In this document: positions 35,036-44,673 of the stretch, piece by piece | Position numbering within the stretch: the first letter of the stretch is position 1 | Layout: every line of letters starts with the position of its first letter | Source of the DNA: Ruminococcus callidus | GTDB lineage: Bacteria > Bacillota > Clostridia > Oscillospirales > Ruminococcaceae | Reading direction: 5' to 3' | Assembly: GCF_020709055.1 (NCBI RefSeq) | Contig: NZ_JAJFCK010000010.1 | Coordinates: 1 to 64,000 of the forward strand | Length of the DNA stretch: 64,000 nucleotides | Notes under the pieces: generated by a model | Seen by the model: the letters and a program-made list of their open reading frames with translations, nothing else | What the model was told of the DNA's origin: nothing | Databases searched by the model: none | Translations under genes and position numbers: made by a program

Positions 35036-35055
35036 CTGCAACAATACCATACGCA

Positions 35056-35098
35056 TAAAAAACAGCTGCTGTTTTCGCTTTGGAAAACGGCAGCTGTC
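35056..35098. terminator. Bidirectional terminator between the exporter operon and the PHP gene
   Basis: AACAGCTGCTGTTTTC pairs with GAAAACGGCAGCTGT; the minus strand then has TTTTTT. It lies between convergent genes. Confidence 0.8.
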
Positions 35099-35117
35099 TG
35101 CGTTTATAGGCATTGGT

Positions 35118-35891
35118 TTATTTTGTGCCGAAGTTCGGCAGCATCTGCACCAGCGGCAGGTGGAACTGTGCTGCCCAATCCTCGCACATCCGGATGTACT
35201 TTTGATTGGAGAGCCGATCCGGCGTGTGGGCATCGCAGCCGATGATGGCGGAATTTCCCACCTCTTCGGCAATTTTCCAGAACCGGTGGGAGGGGTAATG
35301 CCGACTCTCCACCAGTCCCAGCAGGTTGATTTCCAGGGGGAACTGCTTCTCCTTGCAGTAGACACAGAGCCGGCGGAACTGTTCGTCATAGATCTCGTCC
35401 GCACCGGTGAAGTGCATCAGATCGGGATGCGCCGGATAGAGGTAGTCGCCGGTTTCCAGCGCCTCGATGACCAGATCAACATAGCGCTGCAGGGCACTTG
35501 CATCATTTGAGGGAAAACCGGTGTAGACGGAGTGCATCTCGTTCTCGGTGAAGTGCTCGCCCAGAATGCGGTAGTCGATGGGGTAGCCCTCCAGCAGACG
35601 GCACTGTTCTTCCAACATGTCGGGAACGTACTCCGCCTCGAAGCCGATGTAAATGGTGATATCTCTGGCGTACTCCCGCCGCAGCTGTTCCAGCGAGGTG
35701 AAATAATCGTCCAGTTCCTCCGGACGCATGCGGGTGCGGGACACATATTCTTTCGGAAAAACCCATGGGCAGTGGTCGGAGAAGCCGAGAACTTTCAGAC
35801 CGCCTGCGATGGCTTCCTCCACATATGCCCTGTCCTCTCCTTTGGCGTGCTGGCACCGTGCTGTGTGGGTGTGGTAGTTGGCGGTGATCAT
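35118..35891 (-). CDS. PHP-family histidinol-phosphatase-like phosphoesterase
   Basis: The protein (257 aa) has the PHP metal-binding pattern: NYHTHTARCQHAKG at the N-terminus, GFSDHCPW, GFEAEYVP, GEHF, the AHPDL motif and C-terminal GCDAHTPDRL. These belong to the HisK-type histidinol phosphatases that dephosphorylate histidinol phosphate in the last steps of histidine synthesis. No other his genes are adjacent, so the substrate could differ. Its start overlaps the upstream membrane protein gene by 4 bp (ATGA). Confidence 0.83.
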   Translation of the reverse strand: MITANYHTHTARCQHAKGEDRAYVEEAIAGGLKVLGFSDHCPWVFPKEYVSRTRMRPEELDDYFTSLEQLRREYARDITIYIGFEAEYVPDMLEEQCRLLEGYPIDYRILGEHFTENEMHSVYTGFPSNDASALQRYVDLVIEALETGDYLYPAHPDLMHFTGADEIYDEQFRRLCVYCKEKQFPLEINLLGLVESRHYPSHRFWKIAEEVGNSAIIGCDAHTPDRLSNQKYIRMCEDWAAQFHLPLVQMLPNFGTK

Positions 35892-36571
35892 GACTGCTGT
35901 TCCTGTTCCGGCTGGGAGATGTGATCCTCCGGTGCGGCAGCGGTGTCCTGCGCCGCAGACGCTGTGGCGGTTTCAGTATAGGAGGTTTCCACAACCTGCG
36001 CTGCCTTGGGAACAGAAGTCCGTGCCAGAATCTCGTTGACGATGCGGATGACACCGCTGATGATGAGGAGAATGCCGATGACGGAATAGCCGGCGCTCTT
36101 GTTGATCCACATCACATAGATGAAGAGGAATGCGCCGAGGACAATGTTGGTGACGGCGAACAGTACGGGAACAAAGATGGTGGCACCTTCCTTGCGGAAG
36201 GTGAAAGTGTTCATGACGCCGGAGATGCCGCTGGCGATCACGCACAGGGAAATCAGCACCGGAATGAACCGGTTGATGGTAAAGGGAATCAGAATCAGCG
36301 CTGCGCCGACGACCAGCCAGATGATGCCATTCACCAAATACTGGGGCTGCACCTCATACTTTCGGCGGGAGGCGTAGATGACGACTTCCACCAGTCCGAT
36401 CAGTGCTCCCAGAATGCCGAGTCCGAGAAACAGCTTGTCGATCAGCGTTTCATTGACCATGAGCAGGATGCCGATGACGATCAGACAGAGCGGAAGGACG
36501 AAAGGCAGCAGCACATACACGAGCTGCTTGGATTTCTTGGATCGCTGAGAGGTTCGGGAATCTTTTTTCAT
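35888..36571 (-). CDS. Multi-pass membrane protein, DUF308/HdeD-like
   Basis: The 227-aa protein starts at the ATG after AAAGGAG. About six hydrophobic helices occur in pairs separated by short turns (LPFVLPLCLIVIGILLMVNE; NGIIWLVVGAALILIPF; YSVIGILLIISGVIRIVNE), the pattern of the DUF308 family. A basic N-terminus and a Gln/Glu/Ala-rich C-terminal tail (about 190-227) are cytoplasmic. The function is unknown. It shares a transcript with the PHP phosphoesterase through a 4-bp overlap. Confidence 0.75.
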   Translation of the reverse strand: MKKDSRTSQRSKKSKQLVYVLLPFVLPLCLIVIGILLMVNETLIDKLFLGLGILGALIGLVEVVIYASRRKYEVQPQYLVNGIIWLVVGAALILIPFTINRFIPVLISLCVIASGISGVMNTFTFRKEGATIFVPVLFAVTNIVLGAFLFIYVMWINKSAGYSVIGILLIISGVIRIVNEILARTSVPKAAQVVETSYTETATASAAQDTAAAPEDHISQPEQEQQS

Positions 36572-36648
36572 AAATTGCTCCTTTCGCATGCAGGCAGCTG
36601 CTTGGGAAAAAACAGATGCGCACAGTGCTTTTTCTTCATATATTTTTC

Positions 36649-36677
36649 ATTATATCACTTTTTTCTGCATTTGGCAA
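36649..36677 (-). promoter_or_regulatory. Promoter of the DUF308-PHP operon
   Basis: On the minus strand TTGCCA (36677-36672) and TATAAT (36654-36649) are 17 bp apart. The remaining intergenic sequence up to 36780 shows nothing else I can name. Confidence 0.75.
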
Positions 36678-36780
36678 GTGGCTCCTGTGACTTTTCTGCA
36701 AAATCCGCAGGCGGATTTCTGTTCGCTTTCGGTAAAAACAGCGAAATTCGGAAAAACGAAGAAAATTCAGAATGCCTGTA

Positions 36781-36808
36781 TTGACAAAACTCGAAAAAAT
36801 GGTATACT
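36781..36808 (+). promoter_or_regulatory. Promoter of ppa
   Basis: TTGACA (36781-36786) and TATACT (36803-36808) are 16 bp apart. Confidence 0.8.
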
Positions 36809-36865
36809 TAAACTATGTGACATATGACGGCGGATCTCCGCAGTTCGACAGAAAGGAAGAAAAAG

Positions 36866-37396
36866 ATGAATATCTGGCACGATATCAACCCGAAGCGCAT
36901 TACACCGGATGAGTTTGTCGCAGTCATTGAGATTCCGAAGAATAGTAAGGTCAAGTATGAGCTGAACAAGGAAACCGGCATTTTGGAAATGGATCGCATT
37001 CTCTACACTTCGACCCACTATCCGGCAAACTATGGCTTTATTCCGCGAACCTATGCCGATGACGGCGACCCGCTGGATGTGCTGGTGCTCTGTTCGCAGC
37101 AGCTGAATCCCATGACATTGGTGCGGTGCTATCCCATCGGTGTCATTCACATGATCGACAACGGCAGGCGGGACGACAAGATCGTTGCAATTCCGTGCAA
37201 CGACCCGACCTATAATTCCTATCACAACATCGATGACCTGCCGCGGCATATCTTTGAGGAGATGGTGCACTTCTTCCAGGTTTACAAGGAGCTGGAACAT
37301 AAGAGCACGGCGGTGGACGAAGTCGAGGATGTCTATGCGGCAAAGGAAATCATTGCTGCGGATATTGACCATTACGTGGACACGTTCTGCAAGTAA
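36866..37396 (+). CDS. ppa: Family I inorganic pyrophosphatase
   Basis: The protein (176 aa, start after GAAAGGAAG) has the soluble PPase active-site pattern: IEIPKNSKVKYELNKETG, HYPANYGFIPRTYADDGDPLDVLV (metal-binding acidic cluster DGDPLD) and KIVAIPCNDP. It hydrolyses pyrophosphate to two phosphates with Mg2+, pulling biosynthetic reactions forward. The next gene is PRPP synthetase, whose product feeds reactions that release pyrophosphate. The length matches the bacterial hexameric class. Confidence 0.95.
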   Translation: MNIWHDINPKRITPDEFVAVIEIPKNSKVKYELNKETGILEMDRILYTSTHYPANYGFIPRTYADDGDPLDVLVLCSQQLNPMTLVRCYPIGVIHMIDNGRRDDKIVAIPCNDPTYNSYHNIDDLPRHIFEEMVHFFQVYKELEHKSTAVDEVEDVYAAKEIIAADIDHYVDTFCK

Positions 37397-37473
37397 GAAT
37401 CTGTTTACGGTATCACTTTTCGGCGTGAAAAATTTGCAGCCTGCCTGCAAATAAAATAGAAAGAGGTTAAATT

Positions 37474-38625
37474 ATGGTATCAGCATCAGACATTTTGTTT
37501 AATCATGGGACAAGCGTAGCTCCGCTTGGCCTGATTGCAATGAGCGGCACAGAGGAAATGGCTGCGAAGATCGACCATTATCTGGTGGATTGGGCGCACA
37601 AGGGCGGCTATGACTGGAATACATTCCTGATCGACTGCGAGTGCCCCCGCTTTTCCTCAGGTGACGGCAAGGGACTGATCAAGTCCACTATCCGTGGCAA
37701 GGATTTGTTCATTCTCGTAGATGTAGGAAATTATGATATCAAGTATCAGATGTTCGATCAGAAAAACGGCATGTCTCCGGACGATCACTATCAGGATCTG
37801 AAGCGTATCATTCAGGCAGCCAGCGGTAAGGCACACCGTATCAACGTTATCATGCCGATCCTGTACGGCGGCCGTCAGCACCGCCGGAACTACCGGGAAT
37901 CTCTGGACTGCGCATGCGCCCTGCAGGAGCTGGAGCGCATGGGCGTTGATAATATCCTGACTGTAGATGCACATGATCCCCGGGTACACAACGCCATCCC
38001 GCTCATGGGCTTTGACAACATGATGCCCTCTTATCAGGTTCTGAAGGCAATGTTCCAGACCATTCCGCATCTGAAGACCACACCGGATGAATTCATGGTC
38101 ATCAGTCCGGATGAGGGCGCACTGAACCGCAATATGTACTATGCCTCTATGCTGGGCGTACAGATGGGCATGTTCTACAAGCGCCGTGACTATGCGAAGA
38201 TCGTCAATGGTCATAACCCCATCGTGGCACACGAGTATCTGGGCAACTCTGTAGAGGACAAGGATGTATTTATCGCTGATGATATCATCTCCTCCGGTGA
38301 GTCTATGCTGGATATCGCCTATGCGCTGAAGGAACGCAAGGCTCGCCGTGTCTTCTGCTATGCAACTTACGGTCTGTTCGTCAACGGACTGGAGAAGTTC
38401 GACAAGGCATATGAGGACGGATACATTGACGCTGTGTTCGGCACAAACCTGACTTACCGGACAAAGGCACTGCTGTCCCGCCCGTGGTTCCACGAGGTAG
38501 ACTGCACCAAGTACCTGTCCTACTACATCGCTGCGCTGAACCACGATGTTTCCATCGGCAAGGTCATCGACCCGAATGCCAAGGTCAAGGCACTGCTGGA
38601 GCGCAGAAACAAGGAAAATGCTTGA
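37474..38625 (+). CDS. prs: Ribose-phosphate pyrophosphokinase (PRPP synthetase), long form
   Basis: This 383-aa enzyme makes PRPP from ribose-5-phosphate and ATP. Visible motifs are the catalytic-loop-type segment ILYGGRQHRRNYRESLDCA, TVDAHDPRVHNAIP at the metal site, and the PRPP-binding DVFIADDIISSGESML. It is about 65 residues longer than the Escherichia/Bacillus type and has the diverged form of each motif, so it belongs to the longer Prs group seen in many Firmicutes. GAAAGAGG precedes the start. PRPP use is represented later by the phosphoribosyltransferase at 41975. Confidence 0.9.
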   Translation: MVSASDILFNHGTSVAPLGLIAMSGTEEMAAKIDHYLVDWAHKGGYDWNTFLIDCECPRFSSGDGKGLIKSTIRGKDLFILVDVGNYDIKYQMFDQKNGMSPDDHYQDLKRIIQAASGKAHRINVIMPILYGGRQHRRNYRESLDCACALQELERMGVDNILTVDAHDPRVHNAIPLMGFDNMMPSYQVLKAMFQTIPHLKTTPDEFMVISPDEGALNRNMYYASMLGVQMGMFYKRRDYAKIVNGHNPIVAHEYLGNSVEDKDVFIADDIISSGESMLDIAYALKERKARRVFCYATYGLFVNGLEKFDKAYEDGYIDAVFGTNLTYRTKALLSRPWFHEVDCTKYLSYYIAALNHDVSIGKVIDPNAKVKALLERRNKENA

Positions 38626-38651
38626 GCGCATGGCTTTTTCCAAAAAAACAG

Positions 38652-38680
38652 TTGACATTGCCGAAAAAAATTGGTATACT
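38652..38680 (+). promoter_or_regulatory. Promoter of the T-box-alaS transcript
   Basis: TTGACA (38652-38657) and TATACT (38675-38680) are 17 bp apart. Confidence 0.88.
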
Positions 38681-38687
38681 AGAAAAA

Positions 38688-38927
38688 GTAACTGAATAGA
38701 AGTTAAGGGCGCAGAGCGGAATAACTGTCCTGGCTGCTGCAAAGAGAGAACGTGTTGGGTGAGAACGTTTCAGCGGACGGCAGGTGCTACCCGTGAGCCT
38801 TTCTGAGAAATCGGAACGTAGGTGCTGCGTTAAAGCGCAAGAGGGGAATAGGCGTACTATTTCCGAACTTGGGTGGTAACACGAAGGCCTTCGTCCCATT
38901 TGGCGGCGAGGGCCTTTTTCTATTTTT
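38688..38927 (+). promoter_or_regulatory. T-box leader (tRNA-Ala responsive) with terminator
   Basis: The leader has the classic T-box layout: a long stem I region, the conserved antiterminator motif TTGGGTGGTAACACG (38869-38883) and a terminator hairpin (AAGGCC...GGGCCTT) ending in TTTTTCTATTTTT by 38927. Uncharged tRNA stabilises the antiterminator and lets transcription proceed into alaS. A GCT triplet at 38786-38788 (GGTGCTACC) is a candidate alanine specifier; I could not fold stem I rigorously. Confidence 0.92.
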
Positions 38928-38953
38928 AATTTGCAAAGGAGTTCTGAAACGAC

Positions 38954-41596
38954 ATGAAGTGGCAAGGCGTAAATGAATTGAGAGAGAAATATCTGTCATT
39001 TTTCGAGAGCAAGGGACACACCCGTCTCCCCAGCTTCTCGCTGATTCCGCAGGGGGACAAGAGCCTTCTGCTTATCAACTCTGGTATGGCACCGCTGAAA
39101 AAGTATTTTCTGGGACAGGCTGTTCCGCCGAATACCCGTGTGACTACCTGCCAGAAGTGCATCCGCACACCGGATATTGAACGTGTTGGTCAGACCGCAC
39201 GCCACGGCACCTACTTTGAGATGCTGGGTAACTTCTCTTTCGGCGATTACTTCAAGATCGAGGCAATCACATGGGCCTGGGAGTTCTTCACCAAGGTGCT
39301 GGAGATGCCGGCAGATAAGCTGTATGTATCCGTCTTTGAAAACGATGACGAGGCCTATGACATGTGGACGAAGCAGATCGGTGTGGCGGAAGACCACATG
39401 GTTCGTCTGGGCAGAGAGGACAACTTCTGGGAACACGGTTCCGGTCCTTGCGGCCCGTGTTCGGAGATCTACTTCGACCGTGGTCCGGAAAAGGGCTGCG
39501 GCAAGCCGGACTGCCACGTTGGCTGCGACTGCGACCGTTATGTTGAGGTATGGAATCTGGTATTCAGCCAGTTCGACAGCGACGGCAACGGCCACTACAC
39601 TGAAATGGAACACAAGAACATCGACACCGGCATGGGTCTGGAACGTCTGGCATGTGTCATGCAGGGCGTGGACAACCTGTTCGAGGTTGACACCGTTCAG
39701 AATATTATGAAGCACGTCTGCCGGATCGCCGGTGTGACTTATAACGAGGATGACAAGACTGATGTGGCACTCCGTGTCATCACTGACCACATCCGCAGCA
39801 CCACATTCATGATCGGCGATGGCGTTATGCCGTCCAATGCCGGCCGTGGCTATGTGCTCCGCCGTCTGCTCCGCCGTGCTGCAAGATACGGCAGACTCAT
39901 CGGCATCAAGAAGCCGTTCCTGTACGAAGTGGTAGAAACAGTCATCCACGAGAATGCCTCTGCTTATCCGGAACTGGAGGAGAAGAAGGCATACATCCGC
40001 AAGATCGTAGAGGAGGAGGAAAAGACCTTTGCCAAGACTGTGGACAAGGGCTTCGACCTGCTGTCCGGCATTTTGACACAGCTCAAGGAAGCAGGCAAGA
40101 CCGTGGTCTCCGGCGAGGATGCGTTCAAGCTCAGCGATACTTACGGATTCCCCATTGACCTGACCGAGGAAATCGCCGCAGAACAGGGCGTTTCTGTCGA
40201 TCGTGACCGTTTTGCTGCACTGGTAGAGGAACAGCGTACCAGAGCACGTCAGGACTATCAGAATAAGGCAGGCTCTTCCTGGGCAGACAACAGCGTGAAG
40301 ATCGATGCGCCCAAGACTGTTTTCACCGGCTATACCAGCGAGGCAGAGGAAGCAAAGGTCATTGCCGTATTCCGTGACGGCGAAGCAGTGGATGCAGTTG
40401 CTGAGGGCGAAACCGCAGTGGTGGTTCTGGATCGCACCCCGTTCTACGCAGAGAGCGGCGGACAGATCGGCGATTCCGGCGTTATTGCAACACCGGAGAG
40501 CACATTCTCCGTGGAAACCACCAGCAAGACAGAGGACGGCCATTTCCTGCACTTTGGTATGGTAGAAGAGGGCGAGATTCGGGTCGGCGAGAGCGTCTCT
40601 GCAAAAATCGACACCGAAAAGCGCCGCAAGACCATGCGCAACCACACCGCAGCGCACCTGCTGCAGGCTGCACTGCGCACTGTTCTGGGCGACCATGTTC
40701 ATCAGGCTGGCCAGCTGGTCACCGATACACGCTGCCGGTTCGACTTCTCCCACTTCTCCGCACTGACTGCTGAGGAGATCAAGCAGGTAGAAGCACTGGT
40801 CAACGAGAAGATTCTGGAGGCGATTCCGGTCGTTACCAAGGAACTGCCTATCGCAGAGGCAAAGAAGCTGGGCGCAATGGCACTGTTCGGCGAGAAGTAC
40901 GGCGATATCGTTCGGGTTGTCAGCGTGGGCGATTACTCCGTTGAGTTCTGCGGCGGTACCCATGTGGACAACACCGCAAAGCTGGGACTGTTCCGGATTT
41001 TGTCGGAGAGCTCGGTGGCTTCCGGCGTGCGCCGTATCGAGGCGGTAACCGGCACCGGCGTTCTGGAACTGCTGGCATCCTATGAGGAAACCATGGCATC
41101 TGCTGCCAAGGCAATGAAGCTGAGCAGCACCAATGATCTGGCAGCACACTGCGTATCCCTGATGGCAGAGTGCAAGGAAAAGGATCGCCAGATCGAGGCA
41201 CTGAACCAGAAGATCTCCGATGCCAAGATGGCTGTCATCTTCGACAACGCCAAGGAGATTGCCGGCGTCAAGGTCGTATCGGCAATGCTCAACGGCACGA
41301 CTCCGCAAGTTCTGCGGAAGATGGGCGATACCATCAAGGATATGAAGGAACCGGTTATCGCTGTTCTGGCAAGCGTCAGCGGCGAAAAGGGCAATCTGGT
41401 CTGCGCATGCTCCGAAGCTGCCCGGCAGAAGGGCGCACACGCCGGAAAGATCGTACAGAGAGTGGCTGCTATCACCGGCGGTAAGGGCGGCGGAAAGCCG
41501 GACAGCGCAATGGCCGGCGTTGGCAAAACTTATATGGTCGATGAGGCGCTGCTGGCACTGGATGCCATTGCCGCAGAATTTGTGAAGGAGGACTAA
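38954..41596 (+). CDS. alaS: Alanyl-tRNA synthetase
   Basis: This full-length enzyme (880 aa) charges tRNA-Ala. The class II catalytic domain starts ELREKYLSFFESKGHTRLPSFSLIP and includes the motif 2 region TYFEMLGNFSFGDYFK. The editing domain has the zinc/editing residues NHTAAHLLQAAL and FCGGTHVDNT. The C-Ala domain ends with GGKGGGKPDSAMAGVG. Its expression is controlled by the T-box just upstream. A HIT gene follows after 5 bp, apparently in the same transcript. Confidence 0.97.
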   Translation: MKWQGVNELREKYLSFFESKGHTRLPSFSLIPQGDKSLLLINSGMAPLKKYFLGQAVPPNTRVTTCQKCIRTPDIERVGQTARHGTYFEMLGNFSFGDYFKIEAITWAWEFFTKVLEMPADKLYVSVFENDDEAYDMWTKQIGVAEDHMVRLGREDNFWEHGSGPCGPCSEIYFDRGPEKGCGKPDCHVGCDCDRYVEVWNLVFSQFDSDGNGHYTEMEHKNIDTGMGLERLACVMQGVDNLFEVDTVQNIMKHVCRIAGVTYNEDDKTDVALRVITDHIRSTTFMIGDGVMPSNAGRGYVLRRLLRRAARYGRLIGIKKPFLYEVVETVIHENASAYPELEEKKAYIRKIVEEEEKTFAKTVDKGFDLLSGILTQLKEAGKTVVSGEDAFKLSDTYGFPIDLTEEIAAEQGVSVDRDRFAALVEEQRTRARQDYQNKAGSSWADNSVKIDAPKTVFTGYTSEAEEAKVIAVFRDGEAVDAVAEGETAVVVLDRTPFYAESGGQIGDSGVIATPESTFSVETTSKTEDGHFLHFGMVEEGEIRVGESVSAKIDTEKRRKTMRNHTAAHLLQAALRTVLGDHVHQAGQLVTDTRCRFDFSHFSALTAEEIKQVEALVNEKILEAIPVVTKELPIAEAKKLGAMALFGEKYGDIVRVVSVGDYSVEFCGGTHVDNTAKLGLFRILSESSVASGVRRIEAVTGTGVLELLASYEETMASAAKAMKLSSTNDLAAHCVSLMAECKEKDRQIEALNQKISDAKMAVIFDNAKEIAGVKVVSAMLNGTTPQVLRKMGDTIKDMKEPVIAVLASVSGEKGNLVCACSEAARQKGAHAGKIVQRVAAITGGKGGGKPDSAMAGVGKTYMVDEALLALDAIAAEFVKED

Positions 41597-41601
41597 TCCG
41601 C

Positions 41602-41964
41602 ATGGAAGACTGCCTGTTTTGTAAAATCATTGCGGGAGAAATTCCCAGCACTAAAGTCTATGAGGACGATACCGTCTACGTATTCAAGGACATCAATCCC
41701 ATTACTCCCGTTCACTACCTGCTGATCCCGAAGCAGCACATCTGCTGCGCTGCCAAGATCACGCCGGAAAATTCGGCAGTGGTGGCACACATCTATGAGG
41801 TAGCTGCCAAGATCGCTGCAGATCAGGGGCTGACAGATGGCTACCGCATCGTCACCAACTGCGGTGAAAACGCAGGTCAGACGGTGTTCCACCTGCACTT
41901 CCATATGCTGGCAGGCGTGAAGATGGGCTGGGGCGCAGATGCCGTCCAGCCGGTGGAAGAATAA
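41602..41964 (+). CDS. HIT-family nucleotide hydrolase (HINT-like)
   Basis: The protein (120 aa) has the histidine triad motif FHLHFHMLAG near the C-terminus and the N-terminal DCLFCKIIAGEIPSTKVYEDD typical of HINT. Such proteins hydrolyse nucleoside phosphoramidates, for instance aminoacyl-AMP released by tRNA synthetases, so its position 5 bp after alaS makes sense. That functional link is inferred from family knowledge. Confidence 0.92.
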   Translation: MEDCLFCKIIAGEIPSTKVYEDDTVYVFKDINPITPVHYLLIPKQHICCAAKITPENSAVVAHIYEVAAKIAADQGLTDGYRIVTNCGENAGQTVFHLHFHMLAGVKMGWGADAVQPVEE

Positions 41965-41974
41965 GGGGGCACAC

Positions 41975-42517
41975 ATGGCAGCATACTATACTTTGCACAT
42001 TGCCGGACTGACACGGGAGCTGAAAATCTGTTCCATCAGCGACAAGCTGGACATTGCAGCGTTCATTCTGTTCTCCGATGTGGAACTGACGGAGGCGTGT
42101 GCAAAAGAGCTGGCAGCTCGTGTGCCGGCGTGCGACTATATCCTGACCGCTGAGAGCAAGGGTATTCCCCTTGCCTATGAGATGTCCCGTCAGCTGGGTG
42201 TGCCGTATATCGTGGCGAGAAAGTCCGTCAAGGGCTATATGACCGATGTCCTGTCGGTTCAGGTAAAGTCCATCACCACGGCAGCAGTGCAGACGCTCTA
42301 TCTGGACGGCGACAAGGCTGCCTGGATGCGTGGAAAGCGGATTCTGGTGGTAGATGACGTGGTCAGCACAGGGGATTCCCTGCGGGCACTGCATCAGCTG
42401 GTGCAGTCCGCCGGCGGAACGGTGGCTGGAAATGCCGCACCGCTGGCAGAGGGCGATGCCGCTTCACGGGATGACCTGATTTATCTGGAAAAGCTTCCGT
42501 TGTTTTTCAAAGACTGA
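41975..42517 (+). CDS. Phosphoribosyltransferase-family protein (APRT-like)
   Basis: This 180-aa protein starts after AAGGGGG. The type I PRTase fold shows the PRPP-binding loop ILVVDDVVSTGDSL (about 128-141) and an upstream YILTAESKGIPLAYEMS segment like the PPi loop of adenine or xanthine PRTases. It would transfer a base onto PRPP, or serve as a regulatory PRTase homologue. The purine specificity loop is not clear. It lies 10 bp after the HIT gene. Confidence 0.8.
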   Translation: MAAYYTLHIAGLTRELKICSISDKLDIAAFILFSDVELTEACAKELAARVPACDYILTAESKGIPLAYEMSRQLGVPYIVARKSVKGYMTDVLSVQVKSITTAAVQTLYLDGDKAAWMRGKRILVVDDVVSTGDSLRALHQLVQSAGGTVAGNAAPLAEGDAASRDDLIYLEKLPLFFKD

Positions 42518-42532
42518 GAATCGGCGGTGCAT

Positions 42533-44653
42533 ATGAAACGGAAAATGGTGTGGATCGGGATTCCATGGCTGCTGGGACTCTTCCTTGCAGTGTCCTGCCA
42601 GCTTTCCGTCGTGATGTGTCTGCTTCCGGCAGCTTGGATGCTGCTGGGAGCATTCCGTCTATTTCGGCAGATTCCTGCAAAGGAGGCGCTCTGCGCCGGC
42701 GGTGCGATGGGACTGGCAGTGGGGGCAGTTTTGCTCTACACGGCGCTGGTCTGTCAGCCGGTGATGGAGTATGACGGCAAGATCACGACATTTTCCGGCA
42801 GTGTCACGCAGGTGACGGAGTACGATGGAGATCGGGCGCAATATCAGGTGAAAGGGGCGTTTGCAGATGGTACCCGTGCCAAAGTTCTGGTCTATACCGA
42901 TGACCTCGGCGCACAGTATGGGGATACGTTGCAAATTGCCGGTCCGTTTTCTGCGCCGGAGGATTCCTATCTTTGGAACGGAGCATCCTATTACCGAAGC
43001 AAGGGAATCTTCCTACAGGCGGACAGCGATGCCAGTGTGCGGCTGACACCTACCGATCACGGAAAACTGGTGCGGTGGCTGCATGCATACCGGGAGCGCA
43101 TCTCTCTGCGCATCCGCATGTTTGCCGGAACAGAGGCGGGCGGTCTGGTGAGCGCTATGCTTCTAGGGACACGTTCCACGCTGCCAGACGAAACCAAGAA
43201 CCTGTTTGCCCACCACGGCATCAGCCATGTGGTGTCAGTCTCCGGACTGCATCTGGTGCTGTTCCTGTCGGTCTGGCAGTGGATCGGCAGACGGCTGCAC
43301 CTGCGGCGCTGGCCGCAGTTTTGCAGCACGGCGCTGTGGACGGCCGCCTATGCGCTCATGGTAGATACACCGGTTTCTATTTTGCGTGCGGGACTGATGT
43401 TCCTGCTGGTGCAGAGTGCACCACTGGTGTACCGTCGGGCGGATACTCTCAACTCCCTGTGCATTGCCGGTGTCGTGCTGACGCTGGGCAATCCCTATCT
43501 CATGGGGGATGCCTCGTTTCTGCTGTCTATGGCGGGAACATTCGGCATCGGGGTGTTTGCTCCGTGGATGACGGCGAAAATCTCCAGCACGCATTTCGGC
43601 ACAAAACTGCTTCAGAATCTGGTATCGCTGTGCTGCGTTTCGCTGGCGATTTTTCCGGTGACGCTGCTGTACTTTCGGGAGATTTCCGTTATCTCGCCCA
43701 TTGCCAACCTGCTTCTTGTGCCGATTTGCACGGGGATGCTGCTGATTGCCGTGATCGTATTTCTCACAGGCGGCGTCGGGCTTGTGCTGAAACCGGCTGC
43801 GGTGCTGCTGCGCCTGATGTACCGGATTTTGCTTCTGTTTTCCTACGGATTACAGCGGCTGGTTCCGGCGATGTTTCCCACAGGGTGGAAGCTGCTGCCG
43901 CTGCTGGTGTGCCTGCTTATAGGATTTGCGGTGCTGGTGGCCTTTCTGAAAAAACGGCAGCGCACCACCGCCGCAGCGCTGGCAATTTCCATTGTCCTGC
44001 TGTATGCCGGACAGACCGCCTATCAGATGGGCGAGCGCAGTGTCTTTCGGGTGACGGTGCTGGGGCAGAAAAAAGACGCCGTCGTGGTGATCGCTTACCA
44101 AGGGCGAACCGATGTCATCGATCTGACAGGCGGATACCGCAACCCGAAATATGTGAAAGCGTGGCTGCAATCGGAGGGCATCCGGACACTCAGCACACTG
44201 TGCCTGACCAAAAATGCCGACCAGATGCGTGTCTGCTACCCTCAGACCATGCCGCTGGTTTCGGCGGAGGAGGCAGCTGTGCCGTCGGACTGCTGGCTGC
44301 CGGAACCGGTTTTCCTCATGGGTGCAGAGATCTACCAGACCGACCTCGTGCAGATCACAGATCCGCTGTATACCGTCACGCTGGCGGATGATGTGCTGCA
44401 AATCCAGTTCGGCAACCTGCGCTTTTGCGTGGGCACGACGCTGGAGAAACTGCCGGACGGCGAATGGAATGCTGTCATTTGTAACCGCTGGAACGGCGGG
44501 GAAGATACGGCGTTTCCGGAACAGACCAAGCTGGTGCTGCGGCGGCAGCCTGCACCGGAGGACATCCTGCCGCCGGAAACCTATGTGCAGGAGGAGGCGG
44601 TGCAGCTGCGTGTGACCGCCTCCGGCGAGGTTACGGTGACGGTGCCGGAATGA
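42533..44653 (+). CDS. comEC: ComEC/Rec2-family DNA uptake channel
   Basis: The 706-aa membrane protein has N-terminal helices, an extracellular OB-like region (about 75-150, ITTFSGSVTQVTEYDGDRAQYQVKG) and the competence helix bundle with the hallmark HHGISHVVSVSGLHLVLFLSV and later GDASFLLSMAGTFGI. It would form the channel carrying single-stranded DNA into the cytoplasm. The C-terminal ~190 residues take the place of the metallo-beta-lactamase domain but show no HxHxDH motif. comEC next to holA is a common Firmicute order. Start is ATG 42533 or GTG 42527; the ribosome site is weak. Confidence 0.9.
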   Translation: MKRKMVWIGIPWLLGLFLAVSCQLSVVMCLLPAAWMLLGAFRLFRQIPAKEALCAGGAMGLAVGAVLLYTALVCQPVMEYDGKITTFSGSVTQVTEYDGDRAQYQVKGAFADGTRAKVLVYTDDLGAQYGDTLQIAGPFSAPEDSYLWNGASYYRSKGIFLQADSDASVRLTPTDHGKLVRWLHAYRERISLRIRMFAGTEAGGLVSAMLLGTRSTLPDETKNLFAHHGISHVVSVSGLHLVLFLSVWQWIGRRLHLRRWPQFCSTALWTAAYALMVDTPVSILRAGLMFLLVQSAPLVYRRADTLNSLCIAGVVLTLGNPYLMGDASFLLSMAGTFGIGVFAPWMTAKISSTHFGTKLLQNLVSLCCVSLAIFPVTLLYFREISVISPIANLLLVPICTGMLLIAVIVFLTGGVGLVLKPAAVLLRLMYRILLLFSYGLQRLVPAMFPTGWKLLPLLVCLLIGFAVLVAFLKKRQRTTAAALAISIVLLYAGQTAYQMGERSVFRVTVLGQKKDAVVVIAYQGRTDVIDLTGGYRNPKYVKAWLQSEGIRTLSTLCLTKNADQMRVCYPQTMPLVSAEEAAVPSDCWLPEPVFLMGAEIYQTDLVQITDPLYTVTLADDVLQIQFGNLRFCVGTTLEKLPDGEWNAVICNRWNGGEDTAFPEQTKLVLRRQPAPEDILPPETYVQEEAVQLRVTASGEVTVTVPE

Positions 44654-44673
44654 CAGGGGAAAGGAGAAAACTT

